Source: Lysobacter sp. Root76 | GTDB lineage: Bacteria > Pseudomonadota > Gammaproteobacteria > Xanthomonadales > Xanthomonadaceae | Direction of reading: 5' to 3' | Length of the DNA: 64,000 bases | NCBI RefSeq assembly: GCF_001428685.1 | Contig: NZ_LMIK01000005.1 | Span: 852,505 to 916,504 of the forward strand | Shown: positions 17,658 through 27,286 of the stretch, in pieces | Position numbering within the stretch: the first letter of the stretch is position 1 | Layout: each line of letters starts with the position of its first letter | Notes under the pieces: generated by a model | What the model saw: the letters and a program-made list of their open reading frames with translations, nothing else | What the model was told of the DNA's origin: nothing | Database searches by the model: none | Program-made: the position numbers and the translations under genes

Positions 17658-18500
17658 ATGGCACCCAGCAAAATCCCCGATGGCGAACAGCGGGGTTGGA
17701 TCGTTCCGATCGGCGGAGCGGAAGACAAGGAGAACGACACCGCCATCCTGCGGCGTTTTCTCAAGGTCAGCGGCGGCAGCGCCGCCGACATCGTGGTGAT
17801 CCCGACCGCCAGCCGTCTGGCCGACACCGGCGATCGCTACGAGAAGCTGTTCACCGAGCTCGGCGCGGCGCAAGTCGAGGTGATGGACTTCGACACGCGC
17901 CGCGACTGCCACGAACCGGGCCGGGTGCGGCGGATCGAGCGCGCCAGCGGCATTTTCTTTACCGGCGGCAATCAGATCCGGATTTCGACCATGCTGGGCG
18001 GCACGCCGGTTGCGCAAGCGATCCGTGCGCGCAATGCTCAGGGCGTGACCGTCGGCGGGACCAGCGCCGGCGCCAGTATTCTCAGCGAGCACATGATCGC
18101 TTACGGTGTCGAAGGGGCGTCGCCGCGCGCCAACAGCGTCCGGCTCGCGCCGGGCCTGGGTCTGACCAACCGCGTGGTGATCGACCAGCACTTCCGCCAG
18201 CGCGACCGTCTCGGCCGTCTGGTGGCGTCGCTGGCCTACAACCCGTTCGCGGTCGGCATCGGTCTGGACGAGGACACGGCGGCGTTCATCGGTCCCGACA
18301 ATACGATCGAGGTCGAGGGCAGCGGTTCGGTCACCGTGGTCGACGCCGACGGTCTGCAGTTCTCGTCCATGCACCTGGTCGGCGAGAACGAGCCGGTGTG
18401 CCTGCTCGGCCTGGGCGTGCACATACTCACCAAGGGCGCCACGTTCAATCTCAACACCCGCAAAGCATCCGCCGGTTCGCTGGCGCCACCCAAGACATGA
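17658..18500 (+). CDS. cphB: cyanophycinase
   Basis: 280 residues, peptidase family S51. Hydrolyses cyanophycin to beta-Asp-Arg dipeptides. The nucleophile is Ser136 in 'TVGGTSAGASILSEHM'; 'WIVPIGGAEDKEND', 'FTGGNQIRISTML', and 'VVIDQHFRQRDRLGRL' (catalytic His region) are family landmarks. The length matches well-studied cyanophycinases (~270). No signal peptide, so it works in the cytoplasm. It lies 12 bp before cphA, in the same direction. Confidence 0.95.
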   Translation: MAPSKIPDGEQRGWIVPIGGAEDKENDTAILRRFLKVSGGSAADIVVIPTASRLADTGDRYEKLFTELGAAQVEVMDFDTRRDCHEPGRVRRIERASGIFFTGGNQIRISTMLGGTPVAQAIRARNAQGVTVGGTSAGASILSEHMIAYGVEGASPRANSVRLAPGLGLTNRVVIDQHFRQRDRLGRLVASLAYNPFAVGIGLDEDTAAFIGPDNTIEVEGSGSVTVVDADGLQFSSMHLVGENEPVCLLGLGVHILTKGATFNLNTRKASAGSLAPPKT

Positions 18501-18512
18501 AGTGAGGTTCAC

Positions 18513-21302
18513 ATGCGCATACTCGAACGCACCGTCTACGTCGGCCCTTCGCTGTATGCGCATTTTCCGGTCATACGGCTGGAGCTGGACCTGCAGGCGC
18601 TGGAAGCCTGGCCGACCGCGCGCCTGGGGCCGGCCTTCGTCGACGGTCTGCTCGCCGCGCTGCCCGGGCTGGGCGAACACGGCTGTTCCTATCGCGAGGC
18701 CGGCGGCTTCGTGCGGCGCCTGCGCGAGGACGAGGGCACCTGGCTGGGCCACGTGCTCGAACACGTCGCGATCGAGCTGCAGAACGTCGCCGGCGAGAAC
18801 GTCACCTTCGGCAAGACCCGCAGCGTCGGCGACGAGCGTCCCGGCGTGTACTCGGTGGTCTACGAGTACGCGCAGCGCGAGGAGGGCATCGCCGCCGGCG
18901 AACTCGGCCTGAAGCTGCTGTGCTCGCTGCTGCCGGCCGAACTGCGTCCGGCCGGCAGCGTGCCCGAGGATTGGGATTGGGAATCGGCGCGCGACGACTT
19001 CATCCGCTACGCCCAGCGCCGCGCGCTGGGCCCGTCGACCGCCTCGCTGGTGCGGGCGGCCGAGGAGCGCGGGATTCCGTGGCTGCGCCTGAACACCCAG
19101 TCGCTGATCCAGTTCGGCCACGGCAAGTACCAGCAGCGCATCCAGGCCACGATCACCGGCCGCACCCCGCATATCGCGGTCGAACTGGCCAGCGACAAGG
19201 AAGAAACCAACAAGATCCTGGCCTCGCTGGGCCTGCCGGTGCCGCGCCAGGAACTGGTCACCGACGCCAGCGGCGCGGTGCGCGCGGCGCGCAAGCTCGG
19301 CGGCGCGGTGGTGACCAAGCCCTACAACGGCAACCACGGCCGCGGCATCACCATCAACATTTCCGCCGAGGACGAGATCCGCGCCGGCTTCGAAGCCGCG
19401 CGCGAGCATTCGCGCTCGGTGATCGTCGAGACCTACGTCGGCGGCGACGACCATCGCCTGCTGGTGGTCAACGGCGAACTCATCGCCGCGACCCGGCGTA
19501 CTCCCGGCCATGTGGTCGGCGACGGCAAGCGCACGATCGCCGAACTGGTCGAAGCGGTGAACCAGGACCCGCGCCGCGGCGTCGGCCACGAGAAAGTGCT
19601 GACCCGGCTGGAGCTCGACGCCCAGGCCGCGCTGATGATGGAGCGCGTGGGCTACACCGCCGAATCGGTGCCGGCCGACGACGAGGTCGTCTACCTGCGC
19701 TCCACCGCCAACCTGTCCACCGGCGGCACCGCCACCGACGTCACCGACATCATCCATCCCGACAACCGCGACATGGCGGTGCGCGCGGTGCGCGCGATCG
19801 GCCTGGACGTGGGCGGCGTCGACTTCATCTCGCCCAATATCGCCGAGAGCTACAAGAACGCCGGCGGCGGCATCTGCGAGATCAACGCCGCCCCCGGCTT
19901 CCGCATGCACGTCGCGCCCAGCGAAGGCACGCCGCGCGATGCGGCCGGTCCGGTGATCGACATGCTGTTCCCGCCCGGCGCGCCGTCGCGGGTGCCGATC
20001 GCCGCGGTCACCGGCACCAACGGCAAGACCACCACCGCGCGCATGCTCGCCCACATCGCCAAGATGGGCGGCTACACCCCCGGCCTGACCACCACCGACG
20101 GCGTCTACATCGACGGCCAGCGCACGGTCGAAGGCGACATGACCGGGCCGGTGTCGGCGCGCATGGTGCTGTCGGATCCGCAGATCGACTTGGCGGTGCT
20201 CGAAACCGCCCGCGGCGGCCTGCTGCGCGCCGGCATGGGCGTGTCCGAGGTCAACGTCGGCGCGGTCATCAACATCCAGTCCGACCATCTCGGCCTGAAG
20301 GGCATCGACACCCTGGAGCAGCTGGCCGAGGTCAAGCGCGTGGTGGTCGAGGTCGCCAAGGACTGCGCGGTGCTCAACGCCGACGACCCCAACGTGCTGA
20401 AGATGTCGGCCTACACCGACGCCAAGGTGATCTGTTACGTCACCATGAACCCGGCCCACGCGCTGGTGCGCGAGCACATACGCGCCGGCGGCCGCGCCTG
20501 CGCGCTCGAGGCCGGCGTCAACGGCCACATGATCACCCTGTACGACAAGGGCAGCCATATTCCGCTGCTGTGGACCCACCTGATCCCGGCGACGATGGAA
20601 GGCCGCGCCCTGCACAACGTGCAGAACGCGATGGTCGCCGCGGCCATGGCGTTCTCGATGGGGATCAAGCTCGATGCGATCCGCCACGGCCTGCGCACCT
20701 TCGACACCACGTTCTTCCAGGCGCCGGGGCGCATGAACGTCTACAACGAGCATCCATTCAAGGTGCTCATGGACTACGGCCACAACGCGCACGCGGTCGG
20801 GGTCATGGCCGACCTGGCCCAGCGCCTGGACGTGGCCGGGCGCCGCCTGGTCGTGGTCGCCGGTCCCGGCGACCGTCGCGACGAAGACCTGCACGCGATC
20901 GCCGAGGCCGTGGCCGGCAAGTTCGACCACTACGTCTGCCGCCGCGACGACGGCCTGCGCGGGCGCGACGGCGACGAGGTGCCGCGCATCATCGCCAAGG
21001 CCCTGCAGGCGCGTGGCGTGAGCGCCGAAGCGATCACGATCATCCCCGACGAACAAGCCGCGATCGACGGCGCCCTGCGCATGGCCCAATTCGGCGATCT
21101 GCTGCTGGTGTTCGCCGATGCCCTGGCGCGGTCGTGGAAGCAGATCATCCACTTCCAGCCCGAGGGCGCGGTGGCCGCGGCGACGGCACGGATCGAATTG
21201 CCGCCGCTGGAACAGACCCTGGACGAGGCCGTGGTCGCGGCCATGGAAGGCGTGGTCCGCGACGAGCGCGGGCTGCGTTTCGAACGCGAAGAGAGCGATT
21301 GA
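18513..21302 (+). CDS. cphA: cyanophycin synthetase
   Basis: 929 residues, the standard size (~870-930). Polymerises Asp with Arg side-chains into the multi-L-arginyl-poly-L-aspartate storage polymer. N-terminal domain about 1-160; ATP-grasp domain about 170-480 with Lys269 in 'VTKPYNGNHGRGITINI'; Mur-ligase-like domain from about 490 with P-loop 'GTNGKTTT' at 501-508, 'NIQSDHLGLKGI' and 'MDYGHNAHAVGVM' near 750. In known enzymes the ATP-grasp half extends the Asp backbone and the Mur-like half adds Arg. Stop is immediately followed by the GTG of the next gene. Confidence 0.97.
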   Translation: MRILERTVYVGPSLYAHFPVIRLELDLQALEAWPTARLGPAFVDGLLAALPGLGEHGCSYREAGGFVRRLREDEGTWLGHVLEHVAIELQNVAGENVTFGKTRSVGDERPGVYSVVYEYAQREEGIAAGELGLKLLCSLLPAELRPAGSVPEDWDWESARDDFIRYAQRRALGPSTASLVRAAEERGIPWLRLNTQSLIQFGHGKYQQRIQATITGRTPHIAVELASDKEETNKILASLGLPVPRQELVTDASGAVRAARKLGGAVVTKPYNGNHGRGITINISAEDEIRAGFEAAREHSRSVIVETYVGGDDHRLLVVNGELIAATRRTPGHVVGDGKRTIAELVEAVNQDPRRGVGHEKVLTRLELDAQAALMMERVGYTAESVPADDEVVYLRSTANLSTGGTATDVTDIIHPDNRDMAVRAVRAIGLDVGGVDFISPNIAESYKNAGGGICEINAAPGFRMHVAPSEGTPRDAAGPVIDMLFPPGAPSRVPIAAVTGTNGKTTTARMLAHIAKMGGYTPGLTTTDGVYIDGQRTVEGDMTGPVSARMVLSDPQIDLAVLETARGGLLRAGMGVSEVNVGAVINIQSDHLGLKGIDTLEQLAEVKRVVVEVAKDCAVLNADDPNVLKMSAYTDAKVICYVTMNPAHALVREHIRAGGRACALEAGVNGHMITLYDKGSHIPLLWTHLIPATMEGRALHNVQNAMVAAAMAFSMGIKLDAIRHGLRTFDTTFFQAPGRMNVYNEHPFKVLMDYGHNAHAVGVMADLAQRLDVAGRRLVVVAGPGDRRDEDLHAIAEAVAGKFDHYVCRRDDGLRGRDGDEVPRIIAKALQARGVSAEAITIIPDEQAAIDGALRMAQFGDLLLVFADALARSWKQIIHFQPEGAVAAATARIELPPLEQTLDEAVVAAMEGVVRDERGLRFEREESD

Positions 21303-23117
21303 GTGACGGCGGATTCCCAAGGCGACGTCGCGGCACCGGAGTTCGAGTTTCCGTTCGAGGATTCGCGCCGGCTGACCGGTGCGAATCTGTATTTCGACCG
21401 GCCTGGCGTCGTGCTGGAAACACGCGGCGCGCGGCCGCCGGCGCAGGCGCTCGCGCGTTGGCGGACCAACATCGCCGGCGCGCGCGAGCTGCTGCAGTGG
21501 TCGCAGCAGGACGATATCGTCGTGCGTGAGCACGCCAGCGGCGCTTCCTTGGCCTTCGTCGCACCGCTCGACCGCCTGTACGCCGCCACCGAAATCAACG
21601 AATGGGCCTGGGCCGAAGTCGTCGGGCTGGTTCCGCAGGACGCGTTGCCGCCGCATGCGCCCGGGCATGCCGCGTACTGGGATCGCGACGACGCCTTGCG
21701 CACGCTGCATGCGCTGGCGCGTGCCGAAGCGCGTTCCGATTTGCTCGTCTTGATCGAGCAGGCGCGGGCGCAGGGCGTGCTCGCCTACAGCGACGACGAG
21801 GCGCTGTCCCTGGGCGAGGGCGCGACCAGTCGGACCTGGAGCCTCGACGATCTTCCGTCGGGCGACGAAGTGCCCTGGCAGGACCTGCGCACGATCCCCA
21901 AGGCTGTCGTTACCGGCTCCAACGGCAAGACCACCAGCGTGCGCCTGCTCGCGGCGATGGCGCGCGCGCAGGGTTGGAACACCGCGCACAGCAGTACCGA
22001 TGGCCTCTACGTCGGCGGCGAATGCATCGACGGCGGCGACTATTCCGGCCCGGTCGGCGCGCGCACCCTGCTGCGCCGGACCGATGTCGAAGCGGCGATC
22101 CTGGAAACCGCGCGCGGCGGCCTGCTGCGCCGTGGCCTCACCCCGCAGGGCGCGCGCGTGGCCCTGGTCACCAATATCAGCCCCGATCATTTCGGCGAGT
22201 ACGGCATCCACAACCTCGACGACCTGGCGCAAGTGAAGCTCACCGTCGCGCGCAGCCTGGCCGAGGACGGCCTGCTGGTGCTCAACGCCGACGACGAGCT
22301 GCTGGTCCGGCACAGCGCGGCGTTGCCGCAGCGGATCGGCTGGTTCGCGCTCGACGAATCGCATCCGCGCCTGCGTGCGCACCGGGAGCAGGGCGGCGCG
22401 ACTTGCGGCGTGCGCGACGGCCGGCTGCGCCTGCATTACGACGGCCGCGATCACGACCTGGGCGAAGTCGCCGCGATGCCGCTGACCCTCGGCGGCCGCG
22501 TCGCCTACAACCTCGCCAACCTGGCCGGCGCGGCGCTGGCCGCGGCCGCGCTGGGCGTCGCACCGGAGCGCATCGCCCAGGTGCTGGCGCGTTTCGGCGC
22601 CGCACCCGGCGACAACCCCGGGCGCCTGCAGCGCTGGTCCTACGGCGACAGCGAGGTCTACCTGGACTACGCCCACAACCCCGACGGCCTGGGCAAGCTG
22701 CTCGAAGTCGCGGCCCGGCCCGGGCACCGGCTCGGCCTGCTGCTGGGGCAGGCCGGCAACCGCGAGGACCGCGACATCCGCGAACTCGCCGCGGTCGCGG
22801 CGGGTTTCCGCCCCGATCGGGTCGTGCTCAAGGACATGGAAGGCTACCTGCGCGGCCGCGCCGAGGGCGAAGTCGCGGGGATCCTGCGCGACGAACTGCT
22901 GCGCCACGGCCTGCCCGAGGACGCGCTGGAGGTGTGCCTGCAGGAGGTCGAGGCCGCCACGCGGCTGCTTCGCTGGGCCGGGCCGGGCGACGTGCTGGTG
23001 CTGCCGATCCACAACAGCCAGGCCCGCGAGGCGGTCGTCGTCTTGCTCGATCGGCTGCAACTGGGACAATGGCGCCCCGGCCGGCCCCTGACGGGCGAAG
23101 TGGAGATGATGGAATGA
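21303..23117 (+). CDS. second cyanophycin-synthetase-like protein, Mur-ligase domain only (CphA'-like)
   Basis: 604 residues. Residues about 195-604 match the Mur-ligase half of cyanophycin synthetase: P-loop 'GSNGKTTS' at 205-212, '[12 protein letters not shown]', '[11 protein letters not shown]', '[12 protein letters not shown]' and '[10 protein letters not shown]' near 455, all intact. The first ~195 residues show no ATP-grasp signature, so it cannot do both cyanophycin reactions. The GTG start abuts the cphA stop and the end overlaps trpC by 4 bp. A cphA' paralogue next to cphA is known in some betaproteobacteria; whether it is the same protein type cannot be settled here. Confidence 0.85.
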   Translation: MTADSQGDVAAPEFEFPFEDSRRLTGANLYFDRPGVVLETRGARPPAQALARWRTNIAGARELLQWSQQDDIVVREHASGASLAFVAPLDRLYAATEINEWAWAEVVGLVPQDALPPHAPGHAAYWDRDDALRTLHALARAEARSDLLVLIEQARAQGVLAYSDDEALSLGEGATSRTWSLDDLPSGDEVPWQDLRTIPKAVVTGSNGKTTSVRLLAAMARAQGWNTAHSSTDGLYVGGECIDGGDYSGPVGARTLLRRTDVEAAILETARGGLLRRGLTPQGARVALVTNISPDHFGEYGIHNLDDLAQVKLTVARSLAEDGLLVLNADDELLVRHSAALPQRIGWFALDESHPRLRAHREQGGATCGVRDGRLRLHYDGRDHDLGEVAAMPLTLGGRVAYNLANLAGAALAAAALGVAPERIAQVLARFGAAPGDNPGRLQRWSYGDSEVYLDYAHNPDGLGKLLEVAARPGHRLGLLLGQAGNREDRDIRELAAVAAGFRPDRVVLKDMEGYLRGRAEGEVAGILRDELLRHGLPEDALEVCLQEVEAATRLLRWAGPGDVLVLPIHNSQAREAVVVLLDRLQLGQWRPGRPLTGEVEMME

Positions 23118-23905
23118 CCGATGTCCTGCGCACGATCCTGGCCCGCAAGGCCGAGGAGATCGAACAGCGCAGCCGGGTGCGCTCGCTGGACGACCTGCGC
23201 GTGCGCGCGGCGCAGCAGGCGCCCACGCGCGGCTTCGTCGACGCGATCAAGCGCAAGCACGCCGCCGGCGAGGCCGCGGTGATCGCCGAGGTCAAGAAGG
23301 CCAGTCCGTCCAAGGGCCTGATCCGCGCCGATTTTCAGCCCGCGCAGATCGCGCGCAGCTACGAGGCCGGCGGCGCGGCCTGCCTGTCGGTGCTGACCGA
23401 CGTCGATTTCTTCCAGGGCAGCAACCTGTACCTGGGCGAGGCGCGCGCGGCCTGCTCGCTGCCGGTGCTGCGCAAGGACTTCACCATCGACCCCTACCAG
23501 GTCTATGAGGCCCGGGTGATCGGCGCCGACGCGATCCTGCTGATCGTGGCCGCGCTCGAGGACGGGCCGATGATCGAGATGGCCGGGCTGGCGATGGAGC
23601 TGGGCATGGACGTGCTGGTCGAGGTCCACGACATCGACGAGCTCGAGCGCGCGCTGCAGACCGATTGCGAGCTGATCGGCGTCAACAACCGCAACCTGCG
23701 CACCTTCGAGGTCTCGCTGGACACCAGCATCGCCCTGCGCGACGCCGTGCCGCGCGACCGCACCCTGGTCACCGAGAGCGGCATCGCCACCGGCGCCGAC
23801 GTGGCCAAGATGCGCGCGGCCGGCATCGAGACCTTCCTGATCGGCGAAAGCTTCATGCGCGAACGCGACCCGGGCGCGGCCCTGCAGCGGCTGTTCGCGG
23901 CATGA
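23114..23905 (+). CDS. trpC: indole-3-glycerol phosphate synthase
   Basis: 263 residues, TIM barrel that closes the indole ring in Trp synthesis. Motifs: '[19 protein letters not shown]' (catalytic Lys), '[15 protein letters not shown]', '[28 protein letters not shown]' (second catalytic Lys) and '[13 protein letters not shown]'. The ATG overlaps the CphA'-like stop (ATGA), so its translation is coupled to the cyanophycin genes instead of trpD. Confidence 0.97.
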   Translation: MTDVLRTILARKAEEIEQRSRVRSLDDLRVRAAQQAPTRGFVDAIKRKHAAGEAAVIAEVKKASPSKGLIRADFQPAQIARSYEAGGAACLSVLTDVDFFQGSNLYLGEARAACSLPVLRKDFTIDPYQVYEARVIGADAILLIVAALEDGPMIEMAGLAMELGMDVLVEVHDIDELERALQTDCELIGVNNRNLRTFEVSLDTSIALRDAVPRDRTLVTESGIATGADVAKMRAAGIETFLIGESFMRERDPGAALQRLFAA

Positions 23906-24642
23906 GCGCGGAGGGGCGCTTCCCGCCCGCGCGCGAGGACGCGCCGCTGGTGGTGTTCGACTTCGACCACACCCTCTACGACGGCGATTCCGGCAGTCAC
24001 CTGTTCGCCTGGCTGATCCGGCGCTCATGGTGGCGGCAGCTGCTGGCGCTGCTGATCGCGCCGGTGTTCGGGCCGATGATCGCGTTCCTGCCGACCCGGC
24101 GGGTCGGTATTTCCGGATTCGTCTGGGTCGGTTCGGTCGGCATGGGCGGACGCCGCGAGTTCGACGCCGCCATCGACCGCTACGTCGCCGCGCACACCGA
24201 CGAGATCCGGCGCCGGCTGCTGCCGGTGGCGCTGGACGTGCTGCATCACCACCGCGAGCGCGGCGACCGGGTGGTGATCGCCACCGGCGCGCCGCCGGAG
24301 CTGGCGCGCGCGATCCTGGCCTTCGTCGCCCACGAGGACGTGCCGGTGGTCGGCACCCTGGTCGGTCCGCGCCTGGGCGCGGTCGGCGCGCTGCGCCACT
24401 GCCACTCCGAAATGAAGATGACCATGCTGCGCGAGGCGGGCTATACCGCGCCGGTCGAGGTCGCCTATTCCGACAGCAGCGCCGACCTGCCGCTGCTCAA
24501 GGCCGCGCGCCGGCCGGTCGTGGTCAACCCGAAACCGCGCCGGATCGAGATGTTCCGGCAGGTGCTGCCCCCGGGCACGCCGATCCTCAATTGGGGTTGC
24601 CCCGGGCGCGGCGGCGACGCGGTGGCCTCGGCGGCGGGCTAG
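23902..24642 (+). CDS. HAD-IB family phosphatase
   Basis: 246 residues. Nucleophile motif '[14 protein letters not shown]' (DxDxT), motif II '[10 protein letters not shown]', and motif III/IV '[14 protein letters not shown]', as in SerB-like HAD-IB enzymes and 'PAP/CicA'-type phosphatases. Substrate is unknown. Start overlaps the trpC stop (ATGA), making it the last gene of the trp-cyanophycin run; repeats follow. Confidence 0.88.
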   Translation: MSAEGRFPPAREDAPLVVFDFDHTLYDGDSGSHLFAWLIRRSWWRQLLALLIAPVFGPMIAFLPTRRVGISGFVWVGSVGMGGRREFDAAIDRYVAAHTDEIRRRLLPVALDVLHHHRERGDRVVIATGAPPELARAILAFVAHEDVPVVGTLVGPRLGAVGALRHCHSEMKMTMLREAGYTAPVEVAYSDSSADLPLLKAARRPVVVNPKPRRIEMFRQVLPPGTPILNWGCPGRGGDAVASAAG

Positions 24643-24650
24643 GGATCGGA

Positions 24651-24860
24651 ATTGGGATTGGGATTGGGATTGGGCCTGCGTCGGCTTGCGGGGTGTCGCG
24701 ATCGCGGCTTACGCCGCTCCCACAGAAGGCAAGTACGACCCGCTGTGGGAGCGGCGTAAGCCGCGATTCGCGTGAATTCGCGCGCCGGCGCAGTGCCGAA
24801 GAAGGCTGCGGCGCTCGCCGCACTCACCATCGCTCTGGGGTAGGAGCGGCGTAAGCCGCG
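24651..24860. repeat. hexamer tandem repeat and three REP-like palindromes
   Basis: After the HAD gene come four copies of 'attggg' (24651-24674), then 'cgcggcttacgccgctccca' near 24710, its inverse 'tgggagcggcgtaagccgcg' near 24745, and another copy 'taggagcggcgtaagccgcg' near 24840. These belong to the same family as 9886-10125. Nothing coding is supported in the 311-bp gap. Confidence 0.8.
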
Positions 24861-24953
24861 ACCACGCACCCCCAAGGCCCGCAGTCCTTCCGGCGCAGCC
24901 GTTCATTCCCCATCGGATAGCAGCATTCCGCCGTCGGCGGAACACTCAGGCCC

Positions 24954-25415
24954 TCAGTCGCCCAGCGCCTTAACAAACCGCAGCGAACCATCGCTGTAGC
25001 CGCAATCGCGGTAGAACGCATGCGCCTCGCTGCGGCGCAGGTTGCTGGTGACCTCGATCCGCGACACGCCGGTGCGGCGCGAAATCAGCTCGACCTCGCG
25101 CAGCAGGCGCCGGCCGATGCCCTGGCGCTGGCAGGTCGGCGATACCACCAGCGCGGTGATCCGCGCCAATTCGTTGCCGTGGACGACCGAATAGAGGGTG
25201 TAGAGCGAGACCAGGCCGCAGGCTTCGCCGTCGATCTCGGCCAGCAGCAGGTGCTGGCGCGGATCGTGACGGACCACCGCGATGCGTTCGGCGGCCTCGT
25301 CGCGGTTGCAGGGATAGCCGAGGTCGCCGAGCAGGCGGGCGACATCGTGGGCATCGCCCAATTCCGCCGGACGCACCCGGGGTGCGGTCTCGGCGGAGGT
25401 GGCGGCGCGGCCCAT
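24954..25415 (-). CDS. GNAT family N-acetyltransferase
   Basis: 153 residues with the acetyl-CoA loop 'ALVVSPTCQRQGIGRRLL' (Q/RxxGxG/A) and the C-terminal 'EAHAFYRDCGYSDGS' pattern. A GNAT gene directly downstream of clp is familiar from Xanthomonas; here the gap from the clp stop is about 10 bp, so co-transcription is likely. Substrate unknown. Confidence 0.9.
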   Translation of the reverse strand: MGRAATSAETAPRVRPAELGDAHDVARLLGDLGYPCNRDEAAERIAVVRHDPRQHLLLAEIDGEACGLVSLYTLYSVVHGNELARITALVVSPTCQRQGIGRRLLREVELISRRTGVSRIEVTSNLRRSEAHAFYRDCGYSDGSLRFVKALGD

Positions 25416-25425
25416 CGTCGGCGGC

Positions 25426-26117
25426 TCAGCGCGTCCCGTACAGGACGACGGTCTTGCCGCGGGCGTGGAGCTTGTTGTCGGCCTGCAGCTTCTTGAGCAC
25501 GCGGCCGGCCATTTCGCGCGAGCAGCCGACCAGGCGCGACAGCTCCTGGCGCGACACCCGCAACTGGGTGCCCTGCGGGTGGCTCATGGCCTCGGGGGTT
25601 CCTTGGCCAGGTCGTGCAGGGCGCGCACGATGCGGTCGGTGACGTCGAGGAAGGCCAGACGGCCGGCCTTGCGGCTGGTATCGAGCAGGCGCCGCGAAAT
25701 CTGCGCGCCGATCGCGTACAGCAGCTTGGGCGCGTCCAGCGACAGCCGGGTCAGCAGCAGGTCGTAGAGGCGCTCGTGGCCGATCTCGGCGAGCTCGCAG
25801 GTGCTGCGCGTGCGCAGGATCACCTCGCGATGGTCGCTTTCGATGAACAGGCCGAGCTCGCCGACGAATTCGCCGGGGCCGAAGTAGCCGAGCACCAGTT
25901 CGCGGCCGTCTTCTTCCTCGGTGATGATGCTCACCGAGCCGGAAACGACGTAGTACAGGGTGCTGGCGGGGTCCCCCGGGCGGAACACGTCGGTCCGCGA
26001 CGGATAGCGTCGGCGGTGGCAGTGCGCCAGGAAGCGTTCGATCGTTGCGCCGTCGGGCAGCAACGGGCTATTGGTTCGACGCAGGGCAGTCAAGGGGGCT
26101 ACCGGGTTGGCTGACAT
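25426..26117 (-). pseudogene. clp: Clp (Crp-like global regulator), split by a 1-base frameshift
   Basis: The ATG at 26117 starts 177 residues of the cyclic-nucleotide-binding-type sensor and dimer helix ('IERFLAHCHRRRYPSRTDVF', 'LVLGYFGPGEFVGELGLF', 'FLDVTDRIVRALHDLAKEP'), then a TGA at 25584-25586. The DNA-binding domain continues in another frame from 25587 to 25426 ('LRVSRQELSRLVGCSREMAG', 'HARGKTVVLYGTR'). The break is at a C5 tract; one extra C would restore a 230-residue protein, the length of Xanthomonas Clp. The N-terminal stop overlaps an ATG (ATGA) opening the second piece. Sequencing error, phase variation or a true mutation are all possible. Confidence 0.85.
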
Positions 26118-26339
26118 GGGATTGGGCTTAGGTTATCGAGTGAGCTTAGGGCGAACCGGGGGATTGGGCAAATAGCGTCAACCTAAGGCACTCTACGTCA
26201 CCCCAGCCCGATATGTGCAGTCCCCCGAGCAGACAGTCGCCACCCGGCGTATGACTGCGGGGTGACAGGGCGCGTTTCCCCCCGCCGCCGTTTGCCGCAT
26301 AATCCGCGTCTTCGCCGTCCGACCGGGAATCCCCCTACC

Positions 26340-27131
26340 GTGGTCAAGCCGTTGCCGCGCCTGAGGTTGCAGGGTTTCAACAACCTCACCAAGGCCCTCT
26401 CGTTCAACATTTACGACGTCTGCTACGCGGTCTCCGAAGAGCAGCGCCAGCGGTACATCGAGTACATCGACGAGGCCTACAACGCCGACCGCCTGACCCA
26501 GATCCTCACGGATGTGGCGGACATCATCGGCGCCAACATCCTCAACATCGCGCGCCAGGACTACGATCCGCAGGGCGCGTCGGTGACGATCCTGATCTCG
26601 GAAGAGCCGGTGATCGACAAGTCGGCTGCCAAGGGCGTGATCTCCGACGCCGTGGTCGCGCACATGGACAAGTCGCACATCACCGTGCACACCTATCCGG
26701 AGACCCACCCGGACAACGGCATAGCGACCTTCCGCGCCGACATCGACGTGGCGACCTGCGGCGTGATTTCGCCGCTGAAGGCCCTGAACTACCTGATCGA
26801 GAGCCTCGAGTCCGACATCGTGGTGATGGACTACCGCGTGCGCGGCTTCACCCGCGACGTGAAGGGCCGCAAGCACTACATCGACCACAAGATCAACTCG
26901 ATCCAGGACTACCTGGCCAAGAACGTGAAGTCGCGCTACGAGATGCTCGACGTCAACGTTTATCAGGAAAACATCTTCCACACGAAGATGCACCTGAAGG
27001 AATTCGACCTCGACAATTACCTGTTCGAGGAGAAGGCCAAGAATCTGTCGTTCAAGGAGCGCATGAAGATCGAAGCGCGGCTCAAGCGCGAGATCGAAGA
27101 GCTGTTCCACGGCCGTAATCTGGTCGACTGA
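26340..27131 (+). CDS. speD: S-adenosylmethionine decarboxylase proenzyme
   Basis: 263 residues; supplies decarboxylated SAM for spermidine synthesis. Self-cleaves to form a pyruvoyl group at Ser112 in '[17 protein letters not shown]'. The GTG start at 26340 gives the N-terminus '[19 protein letters not shown]' and places this serine at position 112, the same number as E. coli SpeD, which supports the choice. Divergent from clp across a 222-bp region, an arrangement I know from Xanthomonas. Terminator at 27151-27176. Confidence 0.95.
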   Translation: MVKPLPRLRLQGFNNLTKALSFNIYDVCYAVSEEQRQRYIEYIDEAYNADRLTQILTDVADIIGANILNIARQDYDPQGASVTILISEEPVIDKSAAKGVISDAVVAHMDKSHITVHTYPETHPDNGIATFRADIDVATCGVISPLKALNYLIESLESDIVVMDYRVRGFTRDVKGRKHYIDHKINSIQDYLAKNVKSRYEMLDVNVYQENIFHTKMHLKEFDLDNYLFEEKAKNLSFKERMKIEARLKREIEELFHGRNLVD

Positions 27132-27150
27132 TCGGAACCGCGCGCAGCGA

Positions 27151-27176
27151 AAGGCCGGCGAAAGCCGGCCTTTTTC
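27151..27176 (+). terminator. intrinsic terminator of speD
   Basis: Stem 'ggccggc'/'gccggcc' (27153-27159, 27164-27170) with a GAAA loop and a run of five T. Confidence 0.92.
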
Positions 27177-27189
27177 GTTTCTAGGGGCT

Positions 27190-27270
27190 TCGGGGTAGGA
27201 GCGGCGTAAGCCGCGACCACGCCGGCCACCGAAGTTTCGCGGTCGCGGCTTACGCCGCTCCTACCCCAGG
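27190..27270. repeat. REP-like palindromic pair between speD and coq7
   Basis: 'taggagcggcgtaagccgcg' near 27194 and its inverted copy 'cgcggcttacgccgctccta' near 27245 flank a ~25-bp spacer. Same family as at 9886-10125 and 24710-24860. Confidence 0.85.
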
Positions 27271-27286
27271 GCGGCGCTGGGCGCGC

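Noticed and set aside
17553-23069. A 1838-codon open frame on the minus strand through iadA, cphB, cphA and cphA'
   Set aside because: Its product is repetitive and low-complexity (long runs of Ala, Gly, Asp, Gln, Arg, His), lies opposite well-recognised enzymes, and has no domain. Long antisense frames of this kind are expected in very GC-rich DNA.
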